From CAYNNP01 sp964398215 (GTDB lineage: Bacteria > Planctomycetota > Planctomycetia > Pirellulales > Pirellulaceae): a stretch of DNA of 64,000 nt. The stretch is taken from contig CAYNNP010000005.1 of NCBI GenBank assembly GCA_964398215.1, forward strand, positions 1 to 64,000. The letters run 5' to 3'. The translations under genes were made by a program, and so were the position numbers. Each line of letters begins with the position of its first letter. Position 1 is the stretch's first letter. The notes under the pieces were generated by a model. That model searched no databases. It was not told where the DNA came from and was given only the letters and a program-made list of their open reading frames with translations. Below are positions 43,501 to 48,500 of this stretch, in pieces.

Positions 43501-45334
43501 TAAACGGAGTCACTGGGATATTCTGAAACGCTACGTCGTCCCCAATCCGTAGTCGAAACGAGATCGGATCGTTTCCTGGAACCAGATTTTCTAGGTTGCT
43601 TGGGAACGTCAACGTCACGCGCTGCAAGACAGGATCGATGGTCACGGAATCTGGAGCGAATGAAAAATCGTCTTCAGTGGTCGCCGTGCCAGCCGTATCG
43701 ACCAACTGGTAAAACGCTGCGTCGCCAATCGTCGATCCTGGTCGGAACAGATCAGCGTCATCAAAGTAAACATCGATGTCGGCACCGCGACGTGTCGAAA
43801 TACCATCTTGGGAATCGATCGGTTGCTGGACGACAGCAATTACTCTGCCACCAAGTTCAACATCAAAATCAATCGACTGAAACGACTCTCCGTCAATTGT
43901 GCGGAACGCATCGCCGAGTTGGTTTCGGACCGCCGTGATACCGTCATTGCCATTGTCTTCACCAAAAATCTCAATCCGATAACGATCATCGGCAAGCGTT
44001 TCGGCGAACCGCATGATCACGGTTTGCTCGTTGTCGCCAAATCCCAAAAAACCGGGTGTAATCGGGATCTCGTCACCGTCAAATGTGCCATCATTGCCAG
44101 CTGGAGTGACACGAATACCACCTGCAAATGTGGATGGGTCAAGCTGTTGCCCTCCATCGAAACGGAATGTCAATTGCGTTGGCGAAAACTGCAAAAAGTT
44201 CACTTCGCCTTCGTCAAAGAGTTCGCCGGCATTTGGGTTCACGCCCAAAAGACGAGGCCCCGTGGCGTCTTCTTTCTCTAAGGGAACTGTTGGCGTGGGG
44301 CCAGTTGGCGGATTGAACGTAGCTGCGGCGAAATCAGTCGACGGATTGAACGTAGAAGCAGCAAGGCTAGCTGACGCACTGAACGAAGCAGTAAGACTGG
44401 TTGGTGGATTGTAGGTAGTGGGCGCAAGAATTCCTTGATCTACAAACGCTTGGCGGATCTGTGATTCATTCGCGCCACCATTGATGTTGTTGTTTGCCAG
44501 CAAGATTGCACGAGCAGCGTCGGGCAGCGTCGCGCCAAACGGCAAGGCGTAACGGTGCTCCAGAACCAGCTGGTCCGTAGCCCCATCTCCAATTACAGCG
44601 CGAATGTCCCACAATGCACGCGACCAAATCTCGCTGTCTTCATCAATAGCTCCAGCAAAATCTATGCTGTTACCTTGGTACGAATCCGCAAAAGAGACAT
44701 CGTCATCCCCAGTTGTATCGCTCTGCGATTCCAGAACAGCGCCACTAGAAGCATCGACAATGGTGCGGAATTCCCCCGCTGGCTCCGCTGAGCTGACGCT
44801 GGTTTCCCAGGCAAGAACGCTTGTTCCATCGCCATTCTCATACCAAACTTGCTCGGTGATTGGAGCCGAAATCGTCGATTCAATCCCGTTGTAAAGACCA
44901 GCAGCTTCAACCGCCAGGTTTGAACTGATTGCGGGCCCACCTCGAAACTGAATCAAGTCTGGCTTGGTCTCAAGGTGCAGCGACTGAATCACACCGTCGG
45001 AATTCAGGTGAACCGATGCCGCTGTTCCAAATACAGGAATGCCATCGACCACACGCTGGAACCGAGCATGGCTGCTTGCAAAACCGTTCGTCACCCCAAT
45101 GAGCTGAAAGTCACTTTCGGGCTCCACGGACTGCAAGAAAGCGAGCGCCGAATCACGAGGGTTGTTGAAATCCCCCTCAATCGAAAGCTGTTCGTAAGAA
45201 ATTCGATCGCCGTCGTTGAAGACTACAAAGTCAGCAATGTCAGCGGCGAGCAACTCACGTTTCTCTAATGTTTCGTGATTTAGCTGACGAGATGCTGGTT
45301 CCGGCAGGCGTCGGCGAAGTCGTGTTTTTGGCAT
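25538..45334 (-). CDS. Giant surface protein 2: LEPR-XLL, M36 remnant, intact HExxH metalloprotease motif, tandem-95 repeats, dockerin
   Basis: 6598 codons, the largest gene here. A basic N-terminus leads to LEKRELLA (23-30). Unlike its neighbours it then has an FTP/PepSY-like propeptide (about 55-205), the C-terminal end of a fungalysin (225-302) and a 30-40 residue repetitive linker. SbsA-like Ig domains follow, then a metzincin-like region with HEVGHTLGLDH (804-814) followed by AYDL. After that: PPC, beta-helix (1060-1710), PPC-like and propeller-like regions (2215-2670), a jellyroll, one FEF module, a second beta-helix, an Ig-like domain interrupted by an FEF array, FEF plus GEVED, 13 tandem-95 domains (one interrupted by four FEF modules), a dockerin and an acidic tail. 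No Met-turn was seen within about 50 residues of the HExxH motif, so proteolytic activity is plausible but unproven. It has at least three cysteines. It starts 188 bp after giant gene 3 without a Shine-Dalgarno site. Confidence 0.97.
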   Translation of the reverse strand: MPKTRLRRRLPEPASRQLNHETLEKRELLAADIADFVVFNDGDRISYEQLSIEGDFNNPRDSALAFLQSVEPESDFQLIGVTNGFASSHARFQRVVDGIPVFGTAASVHLNSDGVIQSLHLETKPDLIQFRGGPAISSNLAVEAAGLYNGIESTISAPITEQVWYENGDGTSVLAWETSVSSAEPAGEFRTIVDASSGAVLESQSDTTGDDDVSFADSYQGNSIDFAGAIDEDSEIWSRALWDIRAVIGDGATDQLVLEHRYALPFGATLPDAARAILLANNNINGGANESQIRQAFVDQGILAPTTYNPPTSLTASFSASASLAASTFNPSTDFAAATFNPPTGPTPTVPLEKEDATGPRLLGVNPNAGELFDEGEVNFLQFSPTQLTFRFDGGQQLDPSTFAGGIRVTPAGNDGTFDGDEIPITPGFLGFGDNEQTVIMRFAETLADDRYRIEIFGEDNGNDGITAVRNQLGDAFRTIDGESFQSIDFDVELGGRVIAVVQQPIDSQDGISTRRGADIDVYFDDADLFRPGSTIGDAAFYQLVDTAGTATTEDDFSFAPDSVTIDPVLQRVTLTFPSNLENLVPGNDPISFRLRIGDDVAFQNIPVTPFTPSSEPGISVSTAFDLSGVISTAEVDGNFSLLLDQQISNGTLRPLANSVGASDEIGHRDIETITSGGSERHTDDSDTDNLITVVEYTFLRNDPYGVDPFGTPLFNAVNAQQEARFREILDIYSAQAGVQFVETENSGLRLIVGDLSILDPTRRSEAGGILGLASDDVVIIDTVDFPSSDSSDYGGLFFQTAIHEVGHTLGLDHAYDLRGSVVSSAGVVDNVFPGLPDVVHLNFLHQAEALDVDLYEINLQDEGTLQVQTIAERLSDASLLDSRLTLYRQQPGGLELVAQNDDYFGNDAFIEFEIDQQGVYYIGVAADGNDTNDVESGLTSEGGRSEGNYNLRVEFKSSTTTAALTDGDGSKLDGDRDGQEGGNYNYWFTAANVADTIYVRKPDAAPDIGGVGTLNAPLDNIDDAFALAATRSNAVVRVLPNDGVDNDITTLGDNVAYEVGFIPGINTTLEDGRDLIVPANTTLVIDAGAILKFRDARVSVGSDDNGIDRSGSAIQVLGTPQLPVRFTSFDDHSIAVNANPNDNTPIPGNWGGLDIRNDVDAAQGRQISEQDGIFPNYINHAIIQYAGGSVSSAGGVIAPINLSEARVEASFNTIIDSGNAAISADPNTFLHTTFVETAFQAESVSPNGFVPDYERIGPDLHGNFLARNATNGLFIRIDTLPGNELERLDVTARLDDTDIVHVLGESLLVNGQSGGPIQESVAPSPILGLTPSTGGNLAADTYFYRYTLVDQFGGESISSAQQSTTVGPDGSVILSGFPAVTGDFVSRRLYRSNGGAFFQIAELDGSSSVFVDRVASPAANAIELDVVSTKNRARPDAGLVIDPGIIFKSQGARIELGFGANLIAEGTEDTGIVFTSRGDDRFGAGGTFDTSNDGPSVGTPGEWSGLYAAPTSRISIDHATLAFGGGISGLEGSTAGFNVVEIHQADARIANSTIEFNAEGQGGQSDPGRENRQPNSVATIFVNGSQPIFVGNTFVNNGDGDTQGAVISINANSLDAELRQDTGRQTGAIGLFDVPPGNNGPLIRGNALDGNDINAVQIRGGELYAESVWDDTDIVHVLREDIISTNFHVSNGLRLESSGQESLVVKLDNGAELLATGEALDIDDRIGGRIQVLGTPSHPVVLTSIHDCTVGSGFSPDGFAMNDTLGSGACSTLVGPSAAAPGDWQGITLDPFSHDRNVDTAIEFEGAIGGIGDENGVIAAAQQLGELAPGEFFGDENRRLGFTVHGSIAAAGDQDIYSFRGTAGTLVWFDIDQTDESLDTVLEILDGNGNVLALSDDSRIESINGELTYVNPSDVVTGDTIGFAPGHALPTQLNPDVRINELGGGIRDFNSINDGDSALRAVLPGTTGTTLTYYVRVRSSNSADLTDPVAIQNSLTDGETQGSYQLSVRLQERDEVGGSIVRYADIRYATTGVQAIGLPGHSPLTGDVAHPGGGATLDLDGLGNTDRAAISASAQSDDPATFRFAVGRDNIQDAEGGAGEDARDNRVSVVIDVDYADGLSRANLGAYLYNAAGELVAIGTNSNVLDDRVSPTLPNQPGDPSVLDSASYGPSDPFIGPLELSAGTDTIPDFQVTVANNSQIPADLLQFTNLNAPNTDFRLEPIDSSLRIVDDRFGAARDEDFFDNTDLPHVVRTDENPLGQVAFNADGSNIVEHHIGDVTLIGFNDSGGSQRIAIHNPFNGERDGIIGSTSDPVGAVAQANDGRVIAISQPLTGGTPSTDANTSPTFSVEGDGSTTPLNNTGISTFQNAFAANGDSLNVAANDGAEFSSLAFFGTQFLYGAANRGNFTGINVGLDANLNLEIVGPANAPTANNIIYRLNPNTGEAISRQNRDLNAGFEAANPNDPALTFENNQFYPAETPFAGTNVVAQIQIPQFSPTTGQFIGNIADLVTDINGDDFLYIFTDQGAIWRAEIARTTLVAGNGSVVYAPGDIIGEAVLIEDPSIGGGIRNANGDLIIFDEVTVGPENYFHPDRAGVQESSVYYGVTDTGELTRQLVTFDLDTGETEHGVFRFGVHEVEYEALVTGTLDGLFFSAQDSTLWHTTGLNGTSLGSGLPELDSDARSRVLGGTSLRFGSTIGGVDGYNFLGGAHGSVTSNEVDLSGVSAEDLPTLYFNHSVDADGRGTNTDAFRLYVAGDDGVWSLVATNNFNADAGGLDWQSIGEFSETNSNFTSSDESRFTQQLFDTGGTANAGDFRQARVDLGPWAGHQSVKFKFEATTAGQSRPDQSEFIANDASFIADGHLLTVQGLMPDRFSGLTGEALTFQTRVFEFDVAGNGTTTGIPINIDPAWDSTQVAEEVQRVLANEIRFSDAVPVNGTDFSRNDFPRTGATVRLYNLAIAQTAPTVEDRQFAIVSLGRYNTQFDPDNDGTADPLPVFGVYGTNGIGSGGGRSTGLGGQGIQIDDFVIGLAERGESVGNATPNSVNTLVNNPFFEPTFGGAAASEITEGAYQIEIRSAREYGDPETQTEDNLDKLVEGRVGINERLAAGTAVEVVSSGADILDGDTFTLSNGFDTLTFEFNSAGSVAGGNVAVEFDIDDEIGEIASSIRDSINTATVFGVLGSVATNQGGQLSTGTFDSTDPIVVFHEQITSDVIGSLNFGTHLQGILSGGDVVLGEDNGDLNRLRDQGQLIIESNRISFSSQVGIEVDAGPAGRIGPFNFDNRDEGDRPKPGSVLSTPTLNAENQIPGAIIENNVLFQNQTGILLSGDTGPGAPSAFSRVLNNTIVGSTGDGIEVNEGASPALLNNVLVGNAGVGIDYAGAGETLLRANIFQDNGTSAIGSAGLGTEAINNPTEDIFLNVGGGGFNFAAGQPNFYPAPGSPVIDGSIQQQNDRSHLVAVRDSVGLDPSPIIASNTDFFGQIREDDLTVNNGSGQGQQITIDRGAIDRSDDQGPTAELLVPLDNDSNVIDVDPRATIVQLTEGRMFFFDVQLDDELGAGVDISTVDSLRISLTENGRLLEDGRDYVQSFSSGNNVLRFTPTSGEWRPDAVYVITLNNQDSLAIDATHGAEIEDGDQVLLTDENGNQAVFEYETGNALHVPRGFSFQFTGVNTSFADGEQFVITAPDGTSQSFEINTTGTVGPGNIPIDLTNAGTLTEVRQAFVDAISPFESTLDLAITSVGSDLLQLGVLPGHTIVPDSGIPIPGVNIVGTDQVIEEGQTFIYTTETESATFTFTSNPIGPNEIAFNRTDTPEELAENIASVVASAGLGLDSAIHAGEGVVVLGGTESDLFIADTSALTQIGSAGVTSSLMLEVPAGTSDVDLEGETFTITVGDTAEIFQFTTNPTVPIVGTRVLLPVGGTPTDFAAAIVNAISVAFPTELNPSSDGNVVTVGEQSAIIPPGTAQVLTSIDTSTTDITQSGVSGGAIPIAFFPTCAFNETLVASALAAAIESSALNVTTSRPGGGLLRLVGIADALSVTADGTAPLGQQLSAITDLAGNPLLPNQISGETQFTIVMPNVRLDYGDAPDSYETLLSNNGARHAIIGPFLGLNIDAESGDAITVGSDDAPLLFTVQNATAIFNVTTVSGSDVSIEVNGPAADGDQIELTVDGLTAVFEFVSRGSFAAAGNVPVRFSTTDSDAELAESLLEVIQSTLPQTRNGLNASIDALNVISLQAGDDEDGVPVGAFAGIANTTGLILAEDALPTTSDPADVIGFFNRADSAGTVVPITVTGSGLLDVWIDLNQDGDFFDLNEQVLSRTPVVSGVNLVRVVIPETATTGETWSRFRLSTSGTSTPGGLASDGEVEDYRVSIFDIAAPQVTTDNFTVTEDNTLIVDGLSASTLFANDILPTEEFIQPRLIVDAVRISDNEYRTDNGILTIVDPALGTFTYRPDADYFGPDQFRYRIAIQQNDGPEAVAVAEFAEVNINVLPDNDAPVPADQSITGVEDTRLVIPAAQLLSGAASTNTPSTVFPFDESNQAISVTAISAGGVTIDINNPTGVAITREGGELTAIFDSTGSFIESIEYVPEANFNSDNLPLSSGDRRLDSFEFTLEDDGISILADGTSVQGTPLSANGTARLEITPVNDEPLPRSDHAFIRNQRYINFYADLGLPLPVPTEDTTLVIPQAFLLGNDLSGPITALDETRFVNGNDSAVSIVDVSIVDPTLGSFVQLPNGDIEFTPAENVFGSVLFNYTVQDNGINEDANNVRVTSPLTATVTSSVFLEPVNDVPVPFDRDLSVVETVEPAAPNTIDFTAADLIQGLGVNASSPISVTANSITVPDGQTLQNGETVVITDATGDLQVVEFSTSTTASNGTDLLVVYAETDTAAGIASNLTAVLRAAGVGGRINGSTVSFANPTAVSNNPVTGTVVADASGVTLPDGATIVSGETLTVTDGNGNDLVFEFSVTGVSVNGNIVVAYNETDTSATIATTLENLLLANGIGAVSGAGVGTQSIVRFVQANTIVVDDPLSLLFTTGSSLSVTDGANVIDGETVTITDSLSVTRVVEFNTTGVPTPGTDIIITYAVTDTAADIASNLAASLAGIGAAANGGNVDFAQVAAAVAVPPVSSVVGSSQSISIPQGLGLIDGETIDINFADGSTIVVEFSTDLLPSAGVDLLVTYVPLDTASAVALRLEASLRGLGVGATQVGDDILLTSVANIQVSDQPSAAGDFSDTLPTPFNESIQDLRVIGVQAASGSVDADIDGNGTFNLETVVGGNLELNFAGGRFVNGTYTPPVDYNENTPFAPNDLFTYTIADDGRTEFRTNNSIRNLPDARSLTAGTVTITVQEANDPPVFTTPVEIDILEDSNGAASSVVTGVITDVLPGPVTALDEQAVQNVTFSLNLADSVVPAGLMTQAPVIGAAGEITFFPAADAVGTATYVIRGSDGDLFTEQTVTVNVRPVNDAPRFNPAIAGLSDTDGADDSFSVGDVSSPVITYTLREDNTQALGATTPYFIPLRRDPGITAGFNRVGLLDTFVSGPANELDSTSGGSQTLELFSFPATTAFGGQLTSVFEGGLLVGLNYTPPVNFNQTFGGFDEFNYTVRDDSTVGGETFSLAAGSLTPDRLTASNSVRFVLNPVNDRPEFVLNNNVIETSEDSSLATLLGFATDIHAGPPNTAFDEVDINTGQSVTFALTSLGFPLSEAETFFAEFPEITPDGTLTFQPAPDVFGSFDFEVILTDDGSGNATRGDLISSLPQTITIDVLPSNDPPRAVNPPLEFELREDGFIEILVIGDSVTPGLVDVFAPGPGNESENIIPGGNQTLSLADPLPASSIEGGILTPINDSFGNLNRFLYRPRENFVGIDSFIYTVVDDGASVSIGTGGLVNNDPRIATSVVTLNVTPVNDAPQFSGTADVTSDEDAGVVTIPAWATNVQSGPITAADELLSQNSVFEFVQISENTELFSVAPTATVSGNTATLSYESAPNANGVATFEVRLRDDGPIVLENGDFNVSEPRIFTITIDSVNDAPTFDRGPDLVLDEDSGPFNEIWATNVSAGPGDETGQSVLFEVATPTDQQDLFRTLPTIDQDGILRFTTETNANGTVNLAVRAVDSEGGVTAPVTLQLVINEVNDTPVAVVDLIDTNEDAVLTIPSSQLLANDIDPDLATNPAEQLTVQLDAVSFSVSGAQVSFDSVTGDIVYDPTTSISLQGLAPGESLTDSFSYSVSDAFGATSTRVTVSLDVEGRNDAPVLEADAPTLNPTGPTIIPVLENDSDIDGSIDPTSVIISLQPAFGSVDVDADGVVTYTPFAGFSDVDQFRYSVADDLGLRGEEVFVTISANSAPVVQDDAAVTFFSRDSNTGVTISLPVDIDVVANDFDPDGTLDLTSIQIVDGPLRGQAIPQGDGTIRYVGEPGFIGTDVFQYTIEDNEGRSSEFGEVNVRVIASRLQNPVLNADVNDDGNVSAIDALLVINRLQFIEFGQSGIPVLDTDRGPNFFDVSGNLTISSQDVLQVINELAARAADGQGEAEGELITDRLRIESGSVAEAPIVVAAEDLSAGEKLVDGSFADFIDRGTIDLIANDNSDDPEEPDFGAIDAAFGELL
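25795..26020 (-). other. Dockerin type I domain of giant protein 2
   Basis: The two loops DVNDDGNVSAIDALLVINRL and DVSGNLTISSQDVLQVINEL are separated by a segment including RGPNFFD. The first is canonical for calcium binding; the second has Asn-Leu where Asp/Asn-Gly is usual. The order and spacing match the other two giants. Confidence 0.85.
26020..32215 (-). repeat. Thirteen tandem-95 domains in giant protein 2
   Basis: The domains are joined by VNDxP-type linkers (VLPDNDAP, VNDEP, VNDVP, ANDPP, VNDAP, VNDRP, SNDPP and so on). Units 3-13 align in order with units 5-15 of giant 1; for example both have a unit with LREDNT/LKEDNT, a following S/AGPxNELDS and GGSQ. Unit 4 is split by an insertion of four FEF modules (29645-30885). 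Confidence 0.85.
29645..30885 (-). repeat. Four tandem FEF modules nested inside a tandem-95 domain of giant protein 2
   Basis: About 413 residues carrying four copies of the pattern (LQNGETVVITD, IVSGETLTVTD, VIDGETVTITD, LIDGETIDINF), each followed by VVEF, VFEF, VVEF or VVEF and then YxxTDTxxxIAxxL. The host domain starts FDRDLSVVET and resumes at TPFNESIQDLRV. Giant 1 has the equivalent domain with no insertion. Confidence 0.75.
32220..32515 (-). other. GEVED domain of giant protein 2
   Basis: It contains DVWIDLNQDGDFFDLNEQVL, then RFRLSTSG, ending DGEVEDYRV. It has the same position as in the other giants, just after an FEF module that ends GDDEDGV. Confidence 0.85.
33187..34488 (-). 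repeat. FEF module array splitting an Ig-like domain of giant protein 2
   Basis: About 434 residues lie between the Ig strand YVITLNN and its continuation ITDLAGNPL. They hold about four recognisable FEF modules (FADGEQFVIT, VIEEGQTFIYT, LEGETFTITV and partial copies at both ends). In giant 1 the same Ig strands are contiguous (TITLNNTAIADRAGNRL). Confidence 0.75.
42890..43280 (-). other. Metzincin-like zinc metalloprotease region of giant protein 2
   Basis: Residues about 685-815, from NLITVVEYTF to HAYDL. The zinc motif is H804-E805-x2-H808-x5-H814 with Gly811, the full HExxHxxGxxH consensus, preceded by TAI. The upstream part has the YSAQAGVQFVE and SDDVVIIDT pattern seen in secreted planctomycete metalloproteases. 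No methionine follows within the expected Met-turn distance (the segment runs to DLYEINLQD), so the fold may differ from classical metzincins. Confidence 0.75.
44305..44434 (-). repeat. Short degenerate tandem repeat after the M36 remnant
   Basis: Four units of 30-33 bases encode variants of FNPxT followed by SLAAS/DFAAA (TYNPPTSL, FSASASL, FNPSTDF, FNPPTGP). It is a Thr/Ala/Pro-rich flexible linker between the protease remnant and the first SbsA-like Ig domain. The units are close to identical in length, so slippage or unequal exchange is likely. Confidence 0.65.
44428..45185 (-). other. FTP propeptide plus C-terminal end of an M36 fungalysin, catalytic core missing
   Basis: Residues 66-125 resemble an FTP/PepSY propeptide (DFQLIGVTNGFASSHARFQR, then VDGIPVFG). 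They are followed by sequence ending TIVDASSGAVLESQSDTT at about 208. Residues 225-302 read DFAGAIDEDSEIWSRALWDI and then PDAARAILLANNNINGGANE with QIRQAFVDQGIL, matching the known M36 C-terminal pattern of W-x-x-x-LWD, a P-x-x-x-ARDAIL-like helix and IW-x-AFA-x-RGLG. The M36 catalytic segment with HEYTH, normally between these parts, is absent; only about 16 residues join them. Confidence 0.65.
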
Positions 45335-45343
45335 AGGAGAGCC

Positions 45344-45463
45344 GAATAATTATTAGAGGGGGGAATCTAATTATGAACGAATAGCGTCGTGCCGAGGCGC
45401 GAACGCATAAACCTCGACCACCAATGAGTGGGCGAGGAAAGAATAATTACGGGAGGGGGAATC
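45344..45463. repeat. Pair of imperfect direct repeats upstream of giant gene 2
   Basis: Copies at 45344-45367 and 45441-45463 share GAATAATTA, a short variable part, then GAGGGGGAATC or near it. Their centres are about 97 bp apart. They lie 10-130 bp before the ATG at 45334. They could be paired binding sites for a regulator of the giant cluster. I did not find further copies upstream of giants 1 or 3. Confidence 0.5.
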
Positions 45464-45466
45464 ACA

Positions 45467-45505
45467 CCTGCCCCCACCGACCAGTTGCTGGTCGAAAAAG
45501 GCAGG
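45467..45505 (-). terminator. Hairpin downstream of giant gene 3
   Basis: A perfect 7-bp stem, CGACCAG/CTGGTCG, with a 3-base loop (45478-45494) lies inside an outer CCTGCC/GGCAGG pairing. It starts 17 bp after the TGA at 45523. On the minus strand a run of five T lies before the inner stem and not after it, so it is not a classical intrinsic terminator, but position and strength fit a transcript end or processing site. Confidence 0.45.
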
Positions 45506-45522
45506 ACATGATTGTGGATCTA

Positions 45523-48500
45523 TCATCCTTGTAGGTTACTCAGATTGAATTCATCTGCCAGCATTGTGATTGCGCCATCAAATGACTCATCACTTTGCCT
45601 TGATGCGTTGTCATCAATTTCAAAGCCGTCGGTAGGGAAATCCTGCTCACCTGTCGATATTTCGACTCCACGAGCGAAAATTTGGTCCGAAGCGTTGTTC
45701 GACTCATTTTCTATCGGTGGACTGAAGTTCGAGGTAGGAAGGTTGGAAGCTGTCGCTGCGAACGCGGTGGTCGTTCCAAACGCAGAAGCCAAGAACTCGC
45801 CTTCAGGCTGCCCGTTAGCGGCGCGCTGGTTCAGGTCGTTAATCACGATCAAGGCATCTAGCGAGCTGACCCGACCATCACCGTTGACATCAACAAAGTC
45901 TGGTGGTGGTGCGCCAATCTCACTGACCGGAACAAAGCTTCGTCCATTTGCTTGGTTATTCAGTAAGTTCAAGATTCGCAGAGCATCCAGAGCAGTCACA
46001 AAACCGTCGGCGCTGACATCAGATCTCAGATCAGCAATTGGGTTCTGGAAGCTCGATTGATTCAACGTCAAAGTAACCGTGACAAATTCACTGATCCGTC
46101 CAGTTGAATCTCTGGTCCGATATGTGAACGAATCAGTGTCGCCAACAACGCCGGATGTGTTTGTGTAAACAAACGTTCCGTCGGACTCCACGACCAGCGT
46201 TCCTAGTGAAGGCTGACTCAGCGAATTCAAATCGACTTCGATCGCATCGCCATCAGCATCACTATCATTTCGCAACAAACCTTCTGCTGGGTTCAGTATC
46301 TGCAGGGCAGATCCAACAGACACGTTGTAACCATCGGCAGTCGCGAAAGGCGCGTCTGCAACGGACAGAATGTTCAATGTGAATGTATCGCTGACCTGGA
46401 AAGATCCGTCCGATGCACTGATTTCGATCTCGATGCTACCAAACTGATCGGCTTCTGGAATCACACGAATGTTGTTATCCGGCTGACCATTGGCATCAGG
46501 CAATTGAATTGACTGGATCAATGGATTCTGTGCAATCTGCTCAGCGGTAGGATTGATCAGATTACCCAAACGAGCGATTGAGTACGTCAATGGCTGATTG
46601 TCTGGGTCCGCAAAGACACTGCCAAGGTTTCCGACAAACGTCGTGTCTTCATTTGCATTCGCGGGATCAAAGGTACCAATCACGCTAGGAGGATCTGGCG
46701 TATCGGCCACACTGATCGGCACGTTCTGTGACGTGGATAGACCGTTGGAGGTCGCCGTCACTGTGATGAACGTATCGCCGAAGGCGAATGGCGGCAAATC
46801 AAGAACCAATGTCTCTCCGACTACTCTTGCGATAACTAGCGAAGAGTTATTGGAAGTAACTGAGAACGACAGCGGATCGTTTTCCGGGTCGTTAAACCAC
46901 GCCTGCAAATCAAACACGAACTGTTGTGGATCAATATTGCTTTCATCGAAAGCCAAGCTGTCTGGCCCAACAAAGATTGGTGCGTTGTCTGTGCCACCAA
47001 CAATGATCGACGCGGTACCAATCGAAGTTGCACCCAAACTATCGGAGACCGAATAGTCGAATTGGTCGATACCGCTAAACAAAGGCGGCGGACTGTAGAT
47101 CAACACATTGTTACCCAACTCAACTGTACCACCACGGAACGTCGTCAGCGGAAACTGACCAACAGTTAACGTGGCCTGTTGTCCGGCGTCAACTTCGTCC
47201 TGTGGACCAGGAAGGTCGTTGGACAGGATGCTGCCAGGACCATTGATTGGAATTTCTAGTTGAACGTCTTCCTGACCGTTGAAGTTCTCGTTGACCACAA
47301 TCGGCGGGTCATTCACTGCATTGACAGTGATCACGACCGTTCCCTGAGTCGCAGCGACTTGTGACAATTGTCCAGGAGGCGGCGTATCAGCAACAACGTA
47401 TGTAAACGTGTCCGGCACACTACCGTTGAAGTTGGCCGGCGGTGTGTAACGAATGGCATTGCCGTTGTCCGTAATCACCAACGTACCGCCTTGGCTTGTC
47501 AAAAACGCGCCGCGTGCACTACTCGCTGATTGAATGAACAAAGGTTGGCCTGACTCATTCGCAGGACCAGGGGTAAAGAACGGTGTGATCAGTTCTGCAC
47601 TCGTGAATACTCGAGGCTGATCCTCATTGATCGTCGTGCTGAATTCGACATTCGCAGTATTTGCAACCGGAGGATCGTTCACAGGCAAGACATCGATCTG
47701 AACCGTGATCGGTGTTGAACTAACAATGTCGGCGGTAGGATTCGACGGATGCACATCCGTGACCCGAGCCGTGAACGAAACCAGACCACTGAATTCAGCA
47801 ACAGGTGTAAACGTAAACGTTCCGTCTGATGCCAAGTTAAGTTCACCAGCGATCGTCCCATCGGCAGTCTCTAGCGTACGTATGCCAGTGTCTTCGGCAA
47901 CAACTGCCACGTCGTCCCCATCAGGATCCGTAACAATATCTAAAATGCCGTTGTCGTTGGCTGTGTTGACGGTCAGCGTGCCATCAGCATCCTGTGCTTG
48001 CAGTGCAGTGTCTTCGTTTGTTGTGTACTCACGAATAGCCTGCGTCAAAACAGGAGCTCTTCCAGGTACCAGTTGAACAACATAATCTTCAACCTCACCA
48101 CTTAGCGCCAATCCACTTGGGCCCAATCCGCCCTCGCGGGAGACACGGAATCGAGCGTAGGTCTCAAGCGTAGTTGGTGGGTTCGGTGCGATCTCAGGGA
48201 TTGTGATTACAAACGTTCGTGTTACTGGTCCGCCCGTATCGGTGAACAAAGCACCTGAGGTCGCGCCTGTAATCACGTTTTCGCCTGGATCATCCCAGTC
48301 GCCATCACCATTGAAGTCAATCCAGGCTTGCAAAATACCGCCGCCGCTTACCGTGACATCAATCGGTGTCAGCACGTCCTGGTTAAAGATACCCAGCGGG
48401 TTGGTCTCACTCGTAAAGATGACACCGTCTTCATCATCACCATCGATCACAACCGTATCGCCAGAAGCCACAACACTTGCAGGTGTCAAAGGACTCTCTT

